Source: Prevotella sp. UBA6447 (GTDB lineage Bacteria; Bacteroidota; Bacteroidia; Bacteroidales; Bacteroidaceae). From it: 64,000 bases of DNA. Below, in pieces: positions 8,107 through 16,735 of the stretch (the stretch's first letter is position 1; each line of letters begins with the position of its first letter). The stretch covers positions 1 through 64,000 of the forward strand of contig DJOD01000042.1 in the NCBI GenBank assembly GCA_002437115.1. Reading direction: 5' to 3'. The notes beneath the pieces were generated by a model. The model did not search any database and was not told the origin of the DNA. It worked only from the letters and a program-made list of their open reading frames with translations. Both the position numbers and the translations under genes were made by a program.

Positions 8107-9495
8107 ATGAGAACAATCATATCGAACGGAAAGATCGTCAATGAGGGCGATACATTCGACGGATCCGTGGTCATCGAAGGCGACCGTATTGCACAGGTCG
8201 TGAAAGGAAAGGAAACACCCCGTGGCATCTTTGACAAACGATTGGATGCCACGGGGTGTTTCGTGTTGCCTGGAATCATAGACAGCCATGTTCATTTTCG
8301 AGAGCCAGGCCTCACTGAAAAAGCTGATATCGAAAGTGAATCGAAAGCTGCTGCTTTTGGTGGTGTAACATCGTTCTTCGACATGCCAAACACCATTCCC
8401 CAGACAACAACGCTTGAGGCTTGGGTAGACAAGATGCGACGGGGGCGAGAGGAAAGCCATGTGAACTATGCTTTCTTCTTCGGTGCCACCAATGATAATG
8501 TGTCGCTCTTTACGAAACTTGACAAGACTCGTCTGCCAGGCGTCAAACTCTTCATGGGAGCTTCCACGGGTAATATGTTGGTGGACAGGCTTGGGTCGCT
8601 TATAGATGTGTTCAAGACCTGCGCTGTGCTCGGACTCCCACTGATGAGCCATTGTGAAGACTCGACGATTATCGACCAAAACATGAAACGCATGAGGGAG
8701 GCCTATGGTGACGACCCGCCCATCATGTTGCATCCGCTCATTCGGTCGGAGGAGGCCTGCTATGAGAGCTCTGCACTCGCCGTCAACCTCGCAAGGCAGT
8801 TTGGTACCCGTCTCCATGTGGCTCATGTCACCACGGAAAAGGAACTGGGGCTGTTTGAGCCATCTTGCAGAGGCGCAGATGGGAAGTTGCCGCTTGTCAC
8901 AGCCGAGGCGGTTGTCGCGCACCTTTGGTTCTCCAACCTTGACTATATGGTAAAAGGTGCACTCATCAAGTGTAACCCCTCCATCAAACGCCCAGAGGAT
9001 CGCGAGGCACTCAGAAAGGCTCTTACCAATGGCCGCATCACAACCGTAGGCACCGACCATGCTCCCCATCAGTTGAAAGACAAGCAGGGTGGATGCGCCA
9101 AGGCGGCCTCAGGTATGCCGATGCTACAGTTCTCATTGGTTTCGATGCTTGCCCTGGTTGACCAGGGGTTGCTGAGCATCTCCCAGTTGGTGAGACTCAT
9201 GTGCCACAATCCTGCGCGGTTGTTTGGTGTCAGCCAGAGAGGTTTCTTGCGCCCGGGTTATAAGGCTGATGTGACCATTGTCAGGCCAAACGCCCCTTGG
9301 ACAGTCTCAGAAAACATCATACAGAGCAAGTGCGGATGGAGTCCCATGACGGGGCAACGCTATGATTGGCGTGTCGTGAAGACCCTTTGCAATGGCCATT
9401 TGGTGTTCGACGATGGAGCTTTCGACAGTTCCTACCGTGGTCAGGCCATTCGGTTTCGCTTACCCGACAGTAGGATGGGAAAGATAGAATTATGA
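8107..9495 (+). CDS. pyrC: Dihydroorotase
   Basis: 463 residues from the ATG at 8107; the upstream in-frame TTG at 8071 gives an unlikely N-terminus. Third step of pyrimidine synthesis, cyclisation of carbamoyl aspartate to dihydroorotate, in the cytoplasm. Amidohydrolase motifs are in order: metal-binding HVHFREPG near residue 61, the FDMPNT segment, a conserved SHCED, HVAHVTT, and the catalytic VGTDHAPH. Length and motifs fit the class I (PyrC/AllB-like) dihydroorotases; HFREPG and DMPNT separate it from hydantoinases only moderately, so allantoinase activity is a lesser alternative. First gene of a tight operon; its stop overlaps the next start (ATGA at 9492). Confidence 0.9.
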   Translation: MRTIISNGKIVNEGDTFDGSVVIEGDRIAQVVKGKETPRGIFDKRLDATGCFVLPGIIDSHVHFREPGLTEKADIESESKAAAFGGVTSFFDMPNTIPQTTTLEAWVDKMRRGREESHVNYAFFFGATNDNVSLFTKLDKTRLPGVKLFMGASTGNMLVDRLGSLIDVFKTCAVLGLPLMSHCEDSTIIDQNMKRMREAYGDDPPIMLHPLIRSEEACYESSALAVNLARQFGTRLHVAHVTTEKELGLFEPSCRGADGKLPLVTAEAVVAHLWFSNLDYMVKGALIKCNPSIKRPEDREALRKALTNGRITTVGTDHAPHQLKDKQGGCAKAASGMPMLQFSLVSMLALVDQGLLSISQLVRLMCHNPARLFGVSQRGFLRPGYKADVTIVRPNAPWTVSENIIQSKCGWSPMTGQRYDWRVVKTLCNGHLVFDDGAFDSSYRGQAIRFRLPDSRMGKIEL

Positions 9496-10304
9496 AACTG
9501 ACTTACGACATCAGTGAGGTGCGTCCTTACATCAATTGGATTTACTTTTTCCATTCGTGGGGTATGAATGGGAAACCCGAGGAGGAAAAGGCTCAGCTTA
9601 TGGCTGACGCCAACCATGTGCTCAACGATTGGGAGGGTAAGTATCATACGCTGGCCGTGTTCTGTGTCATGGAGGCTAACAGTGATGGTGACGACTTGAT
9701 CATGGGGACCACGCGTATCCCCATGCTGAGGCAGCAACGACCTGCCACGAAAGGACAGCCAACGTTATGCTTGGCCGACTTTGTCAGGCCGTTGTCAGCG
9801 GGCATCGCAGATAAGGTGGGAGCTTTCGCCACTACCGTAGAGGCAAGTATGGAGCACGAGGGGCATACAGATGTCTACCAGCGTATGCTCACCCAAGTGC
9901 TGGCCGACAGGCTGGCCGAGGCTACAGCCGAGCTCATGCACTTGCAGGTGAGGCGCAAATACTGGGGATATGCGCCAGATGAGCACTTGTCGATGCGTGA
10001 CATACATGCTGAGCGTTACCAGGGAATACGCCCTGCAGTGGGCTACCCATCATTGCCCGATGCAAGTGTCAACTTTCTGCTGTCCGACCTTCTCGGCATG
10101 AAACAGATAGGTATACGCCTCACGGAGACGGGCATGATGCAGCCCCACGCATCGGTGTCTGGTTTTATGTTTGCACATCCACAGGCACGATATTTCGATG
10201 TGGGAAAAATAGGAGAAGACCAATTGTGCGACTACTCGAAACGAAGAGGAATACCCGTAGAGCTGATGCGGCGATTTTTAGGTGGCAGTTTGATCAAATA
10301 TTAA
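9492..10304 (+). CDS. Stand-alone MetH reactivation (activation) domain protein
   Basis: 270 residues. The second half matches the C-terminal activation domain of cobalamin-dependent methionine synthase: RPAVGYPSLPD near residue 180, LTETGMMQPHASVSGF, and YFDVGKIGEDQLCDYSKRRG. In E. coli MetH this domain binds S-adenosylmethionine and reductively remethylates oxidised cob(II)alamin. Here it is a complete separate gene with no catalytic or B12-binding domain beside it in the window. The implied arrangement is a split methionine synthase with the other domains encoded elsewhere. It overlaps pyrC by 4 nt (ATGA). The first 60 residues (YFFHSWGMNGKP) are typical of the helical lead-in of this domain. 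Confidence 0.85.
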   Translation: MKLTYDISEVRPYINWIYFFHSWGMNGKPEEEKAQLMADANHVLNDWEGKYHTLAVFCVMEANSDGDDLIMGTTRIPMLRQQRPATKGQPTLCLADFVRPLSAGIADKVGAFATTVEASMEHEGHTDVYQRMLTQVLADRLAEATAELMHLQVRRKYWGYAPDEHLSMRDIHAERYQGIRPAVGYPSLPDASVNFLLSDLLGMKQIGIRLTETGMMQPHASVSGFMFAHPQARYFDVGKIGEDQLCDYSKRRGIPVELMRRFLGGSLIKY

Positions 10305-10334
10305 TATCCATCTCGCTTATTTCTGCAGTTTTTC

Positions 10335-11498
10335 ATGATAGCGCGACTCTTCATACCCATTATCTTGATCATCGTGTTGCCAGACCTTTATATAGATTGG
10401 TACCATTGGCGTCGTTGCCGCAACTATGGCCCATGGAGGCGCTTGTTGTGGTGGGCACCTGCAACAGTGATGCTCGTTTATTCTGTGGCACTGGCAACGA
10501 TCCGCAATTTTGTGCCCGGCGATTTGACGTGGGTCAATGTCTACATGGTACTTATGGGACTGCTGGTTGTCCCGAAAGCTCTTTTCATGGTGTGCTCAGG
10601 ATTTGGGCACCTATGCTGTAGGCTGCTCGGTGGCCACAATAACTGGGGGAACCTTTTGGCGTTGGTACTCATTGTTGGCAACTGGTATGTGCTTGTCTAC
10701 GGATTTGCGATAGGATTCGAAAAGTTTGAGGTGAAGCGTGTGGATCTTTTTTTCGACAATCTTCCCCCTGCTTTTGATGGATACCGTATCGTGCAGTTTA
10801 CCGATGCTCATGTGGGCACATTGGAAACAAGGAATGTGGGTTTGTTGAAACGCGATCTGGACAGCATCAACGCCCAGCAAGCTGACCTCATCGTCTTCAC
10901 GGGCGACCTCCAAAACATCCGCCCTAAAGAGATTCAGCGTGTGCAAGGGTTGCTGGCATCGTTGCGAGCTCGAGATGGCGTAGTCTCCGTCTTGGGAAAT
11001 CATGATTACAGTAAGTATGTGCACGAAGGTGCTGATATTGAAGCTGCCAACCGGATGGAGACCATTGCTCGTGAGCGACAATGCGGCTGGAGGGTGCTGC
11101 TCAACGAGCATATGGCTATCAGGCGTGGGCGCGACTCCATCATTGTGGCGGGTGAGCAAAACTACGGCGATCCAGACAGTGCCAATTTCCAAAAGACCAT
11201 GCAAGGGGTAGGGCAGCACGCCTTCACTATCATGTTGCAGCACAACCCAGCCGCTTGGGACAAGACGATTGTACCTTCTGGCCGAGTGCCACTGACACTT
11301 AGCGGCCACACGCATGGTGGCCAGATGTCGGTTTTCGGCTGGCGCCCTACCTCTTGGATTTATGCGGAGGATTACGGACACTATAAAAAAGAGGGGAGCC
11401 AGCTTTATGTGTCGTCGGGCTTGGGTGGATTAGTGCCGTTCCGCTTTGGCATCTCGCCTGAAATAGTAGTTTTCACGTTACATAAAACCAAAAAATGA
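10335..11498 (+). CDS. Membrane-anchored metallophosphoesterase (YkuE/YaeI-like)
   Basis: 387 residues. Four hydrophobic segments in the first 130 residues anchor it in the inner membrane. A calcineurin-like phosphoesterase domain follows with all metal-ligand motifs: FTDAHVG, FTGDLQN, LGNHDYS and LSGHTHGGQ. Relatives act on phospholipid or lipid-linked phosphates (YaeI, LpxH-like) or are of unknown substrate. Its stop overlaps the plsC start by 4 nt, so a role in membrane lipid metabolism is reasonable but inferred. Confidence 0.85.
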   Translation: MIARLFIPIILIIVLPDLYIDWYHWRRCRNYGPWRRLLWWAPATVMLVYSVALATIRNFVPGDLTWVNVYMVLMGLLVVPKALFMVCSGFGHLCCRLLGGHNNWGNLLALVLIVGNWYVLVYGFAIGFEKFEVKRVDLFFDNLPPAFDGYRIVQFTDAHVGTLETRNVGLLKRDLDSINAQQADLIVFTGDLQNIRPKEIQRVQGLLASLRARDGVVSVLGNHDYSKYVHEGADIEAANRMETIARERQCGWRVLLNEHMAIRRGRDSIIVAGEQNYGDPDSANFQKTMQGVGQHAFTIMLQHNPAAWDKTIVPSGRVPLTLSGHTHGGQMSVFGWRPTSWIYAEDYGHYKKEGSQLYVSSGLGGLVPFRFGISPEIVVFTLHKTKK

Positions 11499-12253
11499 AA
11501 TTCATCTATCGTATTTATCAGCTTTGTGTCGTGTTGCCTGTTTTTTTGCTGTCTTCCATCTTGACGGCTCTGACAACGGTTGTCGGATGCCTCGTTGGCA
11601 ACGGCCACTTCTGGGGCTATTACCCAGGCAAGTATTGGTCGCGTCTATTGGTGCGCCTGCTGTTCCTGCCTGTCAAGGTTGAGGGGCGTGAGAACCTTCG
11701 TGAAGGACAGTCATATGTTTTTGTTTCCAACCATCAGGGTGCGTTTGACATCTTTCTGGTTTACGGTTTTCTGAACCGCAATTTCAAGTGGATGATGAAA
11801 CGGTCGCTGCGCAAAGTTCCTTTCGTGGGTATGGCCTGCGAGTACGCGCATCATATCTTTGTGGATCGCAGTGGTGTGTCGAAAATCAAGGCCACGTATG
11901 ACGAGGCTCGCGAGGTGTTGCGCGACGGCATGTCGCTGGTGGTCTTCCCTGAGGGGGCGCGCACATTTACGGGGCACATGGGCAAGTTCCGACGGGGCCC
12001 CTTCATGCTTGCCGATGAGCTGCAGCTGCCTGTATGTCCGCTGACCATCAATGGGTCTTTTGATGTCATGCCGCGTACGCGTGACTGGCATTGGGTGCGA
12101 TGGCATCCGCTTACGCTGACCATTCATAAGCCCATAGAGCAAAGAGGAAAGGGACGTGAGTTTGAGAAGGAGATGGAGCAGGCATGCTACCAAGTCATCA
12201 TGGATGGTCTGGTGCCCGAATACCAAGGGTATGTGGAGAATACAGACCAATGA
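11495..12253 (+). CDS. plsC: 1-acyl-sn-glycerol-3-phosphate acyltransferase (PlsC family)
   Basis: 252 residues. An N-terminal hydrophobic segment (about 6-30) is followed by the acyltransferase domain with block I NHQGAFD (HX4D), the substrate block FPEGART near residue 150, and a Pro-containing block (LPVCPLTING). Makes phosphatidic acid in the inner membrane by acylating lysophosphatidate; paralogues with other acceptors exist, so substrate is by family only. Last gene of the pyrC operon, followed by a clear terminator. Confidence 0.88.
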   Translation: MKFIYRIYQLCVVLPVFLLSSILTALTTVVGCLVGNGHFWGYYPGKYWSRLLVRLLFLPVKVEGRENLREGQSYVFVSNHQGAFDIFLVYGFLNRNFKWMMKRSLRKVPFVGMACEYAHHIFVDRSGVSKIKATYDEAREVLRDGMSLVVFPEGARTFTGHMGKFRRGPFMLADELQLPVCPLTINGSFDVMPRTRDWHWVRWHPLTLTIHKPIEQRGKGREFEKEMEQACYQVIMDGLVPEYQGYVENTDQ

Positions 12254-12272
12254 TATGACATCTGTCTCAAGT

Positions 12273-12300
12273 GCCAATTAATTTGGGAATTGGCTTTTTT
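12273..12300 (+). terminator. Rho-independent terminator of the pyrC-plsC operon
   Basis: Stem GCCAATT (12273-12279) pairs with AATTGGC (12288-12294), directly followed by TTTTTT. Confidence 0.8.
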
Positions 12301-12313
12301 ATGCAAAAAAAAC

Positions 12314-12344
12314 TTGGTGCTTCCTCCATTATTTTATAATTTTG
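12314..12344 (+). promoter_or_regulatory. Promoter of the polyprenol-phosphate transferase and mfd
   Basis: TTGG (12314-12317), 19 nt, TAATTTTG (12337-12344): a good Bacteroidota promoter just after the preceding terminator and 54 nt before the ATG at 12399. Confidence 0.6.
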
Positions 12345-12398
12345 CATGAAAAGTGAGCCTCTTAGCGGACACTGTCACTCATAAACCTACTATTTGCT

Positions 12399-13148
12399 AT
12401 GCATGAAAGTGATTCGATAGTTATCATTCCCACATACAACGAGAAGGAGAACATGGAGAAGATTGTTCGTGCTGTCTTCTCGTTGGACAAGTGCTTTCAC
12501 ATCCTGGTCATCGATGATGGCAGCCCTGATGGCACGGCTGACATTGTGAAACGTCTGATCCGTGACGAGTTCGCAGACCGGCTGTTCCTTGTGGAGCGTT
12601 CCGGCAAGCAAGGACTTGGCACGGCTTACATAACAGGCTTCAAGTGGGTCTTGGCGCGTAGCTATGAGTATGTCTTTGAGATGGATGCCGATTTTAGCCA
12701 CAATCCTACCGACTTGCCTCGTCTTTACGCTGCCTGTCACGATGAAGGGGCTGACGTTGCCGTTGGGTCCCGCTACATCACTGGCGTAAATGTGGTCAAT
12801 TGGCCAATGGGGCGTGTGCTGATGAGTTATTTCGCGTCTCAATATGTGCGTCTCGTCACGGGCATTGACGTACATGACACCACTGCAGGCTTCGTGTGCT
12901 ACCGTCGCCGCGTGCTTGAAACCATTGAGCTTGACAAAATCCGTTTCAAAGGCTACGCCTTCCAGATAGAGATGAAATACACCGCTTACCGCATCGGGTT
13001 TAAAATCAAGGAGGTGTCGGTAGTCTTCGTCAACCGCAAGGAAGGCACAAGCAAAATGAGTGGAGGAATTTTCAGTGAAGCGCTGTTTGGCGTGATGAGG
13101 CTCAGGCTTGATGGCTGGTTTCGCAACTATCCAAAGATTAGGAATTGA
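12399..13148 (+). CDS. Polyprenol-phosphate sugar transferase (DPM1-like, GT2)
   Basis: 249 residues, a single GT2 domain without a membrane tail. Motifs: VIIPTYNEKENM at the N-terminus, VIDDGSPDGTAD near residue 36, and the metal-binding EMDADFSHNP near residue 93. This is the dolichyl-phosphate mannosyltransferase type, which moves a sugar from a nucleotide donor to polyprenyl phosphate at the cytoplasmic face of the membrane for later use by membrane glycosyltransferases. The sugar (mannose or other) cannot be told. Its stop overlaps the first codon of mfd. Confidence 0.88.
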   Translation: MHESDSIVIIPTYNEKENMEKIVRAVFSLDKCFHILVIDDGSPDGTADIVKRLIRDEFADRLFLVERSGKQGLGTAYITGFKWVLARSYEYVFEMDADFSHNPTDLPRLYAACHDEGADVAVGSRYITGVNVVNWPMGRVLMSYFASQYVRLVTGIDVHDTTAGFVCYRRRVLETIELDKIRFKGYAFQIEMKYTAYRIGFKIKEVSVVFVNRKEGTSKMSGGIFSEALFGVMRLRLDGWFRNYPKIRN

Positions 13149-16100
13149 ACTTACACGACATCCAGAAATTATATGGCACCTTGCCCCAGGCAGGTGCCAT
13201 GCTCCATTCACTGGAAAACCAATCGGTGAAAGACGTTTTCCTGCAGGGGCTGTTGGCATCTTCCGCCCCATTGCTTTTTGGCGGAGTGGCTCAACGTTTG
13301 TGTCGCGACGTGGTGTTTGTGTTGCCTAATGCCGATGAGGCTGGCTATTTTTACAATGACCTCAACGGGAAACCGGAAAGTGACACGCTTTCGCCAGTTG
13401 GGGATTCTTCAGAGCCCTACGATCCCTTGTTCTTCCCTTCGAGCTACCGTCGAGCCGTGAAATACGGGCAGCGTGATGCAGCCAATGGCATCCTGCGCAC
13501 AGAGGTGCTGGCCAAGGTTGCCGCACGCAACACAACGGTTGCTGCCACACAGCCACAGGGCAGACCACCCTTGTTTATTGTTACCTATCCCGAAGCCTTG
13601 GCTGAGCTGGTGGTGTCGCAGACCCATCTTGATGAGCGGCGCATGTCTCTGAAGACAGGACAGACCATTGACATTACTGACTTGGAGCACCGTTTGCGCG
13701 ACTTGGGCTTCAAGGAGGTCGATTATGTTTATGAGCCAGGACAGTTCGCAGTGCGTGGAAGCATCCTCGATGTTTACTCTTTTTCTTGCGAATTGCCTTT
13801 CCGTATCGATTTCTTTGGCGACGAGGTGGACACCATTCGCACGTTTTCTGTGGAAGACCAGTTGTCGAAAGATCGTAAGGACGAGGTGGAGGTTGTGCCA
13901 GAGTTGGCTGCGATGACCACAGAGAAGGTGCCTTTTTTGGAGTTTTTGCCTGCTGATGCGGTACTCGTCATGAAAGACATGGCTTTCGTGCGTGATACCA
14001 TTGAGCGAATATACAACGAGGGCTTCTCCTCGCAAGCCTTTGCCGAGCGGTTGGAAGGAGCCACAGAGATGGAGCAAGAGCAGATACGTCGCGACATGAC
14101 GCGTGAGATGAACCTTTGCACGTCGGCACGCTTCTTGCGTGATGCCGACCGCTTCCAGCACGTCTTTTTCGGCCCGTCGGTGGTGGTCAACCCATCCCAT
14201 CCTGAGACGAAGGCCCCGTTGGCGCGCCAAAAAAGTGTGAGCATCCTCTTTCATGCCACTCCGCAACCCCTGTTCCACAAGAACTTTGAGCTTCTCAGCC
14301 AAGCCCTTGACGACTATCTTCTCCAAGGGTATAGGATATTTATACTGGCCGACAGCGCCAAACAACAGGAACGTCTCAAGGACATCTTCGATGAGGCAGG
14401 CGCTGACCCGGAACGTTCGGCCTCCAACGCGCAGCGGTCGCGCATCTCTTTCACTCCTGTCGACAAGACTGTGCACGAGGGATTTTCCGACAGAGACCTG
14501 CGTGCTTGTTTCTTTACCGACCACCAGATTTTCGACCGTTTCCACAAGTATAGCCTCAAGTCGGACGGTGCGCGCGCAGGAAAGATGGCTCTCACGATGA
14601 AGGAGCTCCAAGAGATGGAGCCAGGTGACTACATCGTACACGTGGACCTTGGCATAGGTAAGTTTGGGGGGTTGGTGCGCGTCCCCACGCCCGATGGCAC
14701 TTACCAAGAGGTCATTCGTATCATTTACCAGAACAACGACAAGGTGGACGTGTCGATACATTCCCTCTACAAGATATCCAAGTACCGGCGCAGTGACACG
14801 GGTGAGCCGCCGCGCCTAAGCACGCTGGGCACGGGAGCCTGGGAGCGCCTGAAGGAGAAGACCAAGAAGAAAATCAAGGACATTGCGCGCGACTTGATAC
14901 GTCTCTACGCCAAGCGCCGCCATGAGAAAGGTTATGCCTTCTCGCCCGACAACTTCATGCAGCATGAGCTGGAAGCCAGTTTCCTCTATGAGGACACGCC
15001 CGACCAGCTCCGCACAACGCAAGAGGTGAAGGCCGACATGGAACGTGCGCAGCCCATGGATCGTCTGGTCTGTGGCGACGTGGGGTTTGGCAAGACCGAG
15101 ATTGCCGTGCGCGCGGCGTTCAAGGCAGCCTGCGATTCGAAGCAGGTTGCGGTGCTTGTTCCCACGACGGTGTTGGCCTACCAGCATTACCAGACCTTCC
15201 GCTCGCGCCTGAAGGATTTTCCCGTCAGGGTCGATTACCTGTCGCGGGCGCGCTCGGCCAAGCAAACCAAGCAGGTGCTGGCCGACCTGGAGTCTGGCAA
15301 GGTGGATATCGTTGTGGGTACTCACAAGTTGTTGGGGAAAAGTGTCAAGTGGCATGACCTGGGCTTGCTCATCATCGATGAGGAGCAGAAGTTTGGTGTC
15401 TCCACCAAGGAGAGGTTGCGCAAGCTGAAGACCAACATCGACACCCTAACCATGTCGGCCACACCTATCCCCCGCACATTGCAGTTCTCCCTCATGGGTG
15501 CTCGCGACATGAGCATCATTCGCACGCCGCCGCCCAACCGTTATCCAATCCAAACGGAACTCTGCACCTTTGACGGAAATGTCATCGCTGATGCCATCAA
15601 CTTTGAGATGAGCCGCAATGGCCAGGTCTACTTTGTGAGCGACCGCATAGCGGGTTTGCAGCACATTGCCGAAATCATCCACAAGTATGTGCCCGACGCC
15701 CGTGTGGCGATAGGCCACGGCCAGATGCCTCCCGAGAAGTTGGAGGAAATCATCATGGGCTTTATCAATTACGATTACGACGTGCTTCTTTCCACCACTA
15801 TTGTGGAGAACGGCATTGACATATCCAATGCCAACACCATCATCATCAACGATGCCCATCATTTTGGCCTCTCCGACCTGCACCAAATGCGTGGACGAGT
15901 GGGGCGGAGCAACCGCAAGGCGTTCTGTTACCTCATGGCACCGCCCCGCAGTGTGCTCACACCCGAGGCTCGTCGTCGTCTCGAAGCCCTGGAAACCTTC
16001 TCTGAGCTCGGAAGCGGTTTTAACCTTGCCATGCAGGACCTTGACATCCGTGGTGCAGGAAACCTGCTGGGGGCAGAGCAGAGTGGTTTTATGGAAGACC

Positions 16101-16681
16101 TGGGCTATGAGACTTATCAGAAGATTCTCAACCAGGCCGTGACGGAGCTGAAGAATGACGAGTTCTCTGACCTTTACGCCCAAGACATTGCGCAGGGCAA
16201 AGATGTCTCGGGCGACGAGTTTGTGGAAGACTGCGCCGTTGACAGCGACTTGCAAATGTATTTCCCTGAGACTTATGTGCCGGGCAGTTCAGAACGCATG
16301 TTGCTCTACCGTGAGCTCGACAACATCGATCGCGACGAGGCTCTCGACGCTTACCGCAAGCGGTTGGAAGACCGTTTCGGTCCGGTGCCTCACGAGGGCG
16401 AGGAGCTGATGCAGGTGGTGACATTGCGACGCGTGGGCAAGCGGCTGGGTTGCGAGAAGATTGTGTTACGCCATGGCCTTATGAACCTCCAGTTTGTCTC
16501 CCAGCAAGACAGCCCGTTCTATCAGAGCAAGGCCTTTGGGCGCATCATTCGTTACGTCATGGCCAATCCGCGCCGTTGCCAATTCAAGGATTCGCACGGA
16601 CATCGCCTCATCCAGGTGAAGGATGTGCTGTCCGTGGCCGAAGCCGTGGCTGTGCTTCACCAAATGGAAAAACAAGAATAA
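13145..16681 (+). CDS. mfd: Transcription-repair coupling factor
   Basis: 1178 residues, the usual family length. Removes RNA polymerase stalled at DNA damage and recruits UvrA. The UvrB-like N-terminal module is followed by the RNA-polymerase interaction domain (about residue 490-550, EPGDYIVHVDLGIGKFGG), a superfamily 2 translocase with Walker A GDVGFGKTE near residue 645, the DEEQ box near 745, SATPIPRTL, and the TRCF-type VGRSNRKAFCYL. The start is a TTG at 13145 overlapping the previous stop. I prefer it to the ATG at 13199 because family members share this N-terminal helix, but that is a judgement. Co-transcribed with the preceding gene. Confidence 0.95.
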   Translation: MNLHDIQKLYGTLPQAGAMLHSLENQSVKDVFLQGLLASSAPLLFGGVAQRLCRDVVFVLPNADEAGYFYNDLNGKPESDTLSPVGDSSEPYDPLFFPSSYRRAVKYGQRDAANGILRTEVLAKVAARNTTVAATQPQGRPPLFIVTYPEALAELVVSQTHLDERRMSLKTGQTIDITDLEHRLRDLGFKEVDYVYEPGQFAVRGSILDVYSFSCELPFRIDFFGDEVDTIRTFSVEDQLSKDRKDEVEVVPELAAMTTEKVPFLEFLPADAVLVMKDMAFVRDTIERIYNEGFSSQAFAERLEGATEMEQEQIRRDMTREMNLCTSARFLRDADRFQHVFFGPSVVVNPSHPETKAPLARQKSVSILFHATPQPLFHKNFELLSQALDDYLLQGYRIFILADSAKQQERLKDIFDEAGADPERSASNAQRSRISFTPVDKTVHEGFSDRDLRACFFTDHQIFDRFHKYSLKSDGARAGKMALTMKELQEMEPGDYIVHVDLGIGKFGGLVRVPTPDGTYQEVIRIIYQNNDKVDVSIHSLYKISKYRRSDTGEPPRLSTLGTGAWERLKEKTKKKIKDIARDLIRLYAKRRHEKGYAFSPDNFMQHELEASFLYEDTPDQLRTTQEVKADMERAQPMDRLVCGDVGFGKTEIAVRAAFKAACDSKQVAVLVPTTVLAYQHYQTFRSRLKDFPVRVDYLSRARSAKQTKQVLADLESGKVDIVVGTHKLLGKSVKWHDLGLLIIDEEQKFGVSTKERLRKLKTNIDTLTMSATPIPRTLQFSLMGARDMSIIRTPPPNRYPIQTELCTFDGNVIADAINFEMSRNGQVYFVSDRIAGLQHIAEIIHKYVPDARVAIGHGQMPPEKLEEIIMGFINYDYDVLLSTTIVENGIDISNANTIIINDAHHFGLSDLHQMRGRVGRSNRKAFCYLMAPPRSVLTPEARRRLEALETFSELGSGFNLAMQDLDIRGAGNLLGAEQSGFMEDLGYETYQKILNQAVTELKNDEFSDLYAQDIAQGKDVSGDEFVEDCAVDSDLQMYFPETYVPGSSERMLLYRELDNIDRDEALDAYRKRLEDRFGPVPHEGEELMQVVTLRRVGKRLGCEKIVLRHGLMNLQFVSQQDSPFYQSKAFGRIIRYVMANPRRCQFKDSHGHRLIQVKDVLSVAEAVAVLHQMEKQE

Positions 16682-16686
16682 TACTT

Positions 16687-16717
16687 AGGCCCTGTGGTCA
16701 CCGTGATCGCAGGGCCT
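16687..16717. other. Hairpin between mfd and the symporter gene
   Basis: AGGCCCTG (16687-16694) pairs perfectly with CAGGGCCT (16710-16717), and the inner GGTCA/TGATC can extend the stem. No T-run follows on either strand, so it may be a weak terminator, an mRNA 3'-end stabiliser or a leader structure of the next gene. Confidence 0.4.
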
Positions 16718-16735
16718 TGTAGATTACACATCGTT

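Noticed and set aside
8020..9069. Minus-strand open frame of 349 codons over dihydroorotase
   Set aside because: Shadow of pyrC, whose motifs are intact on the plus strand.
13409..14761. Minus-strand open frame of 450 codons inside mfd
   Set aside because: Antisense shadow; composition reflects the complementary gene, no recognisable domain.
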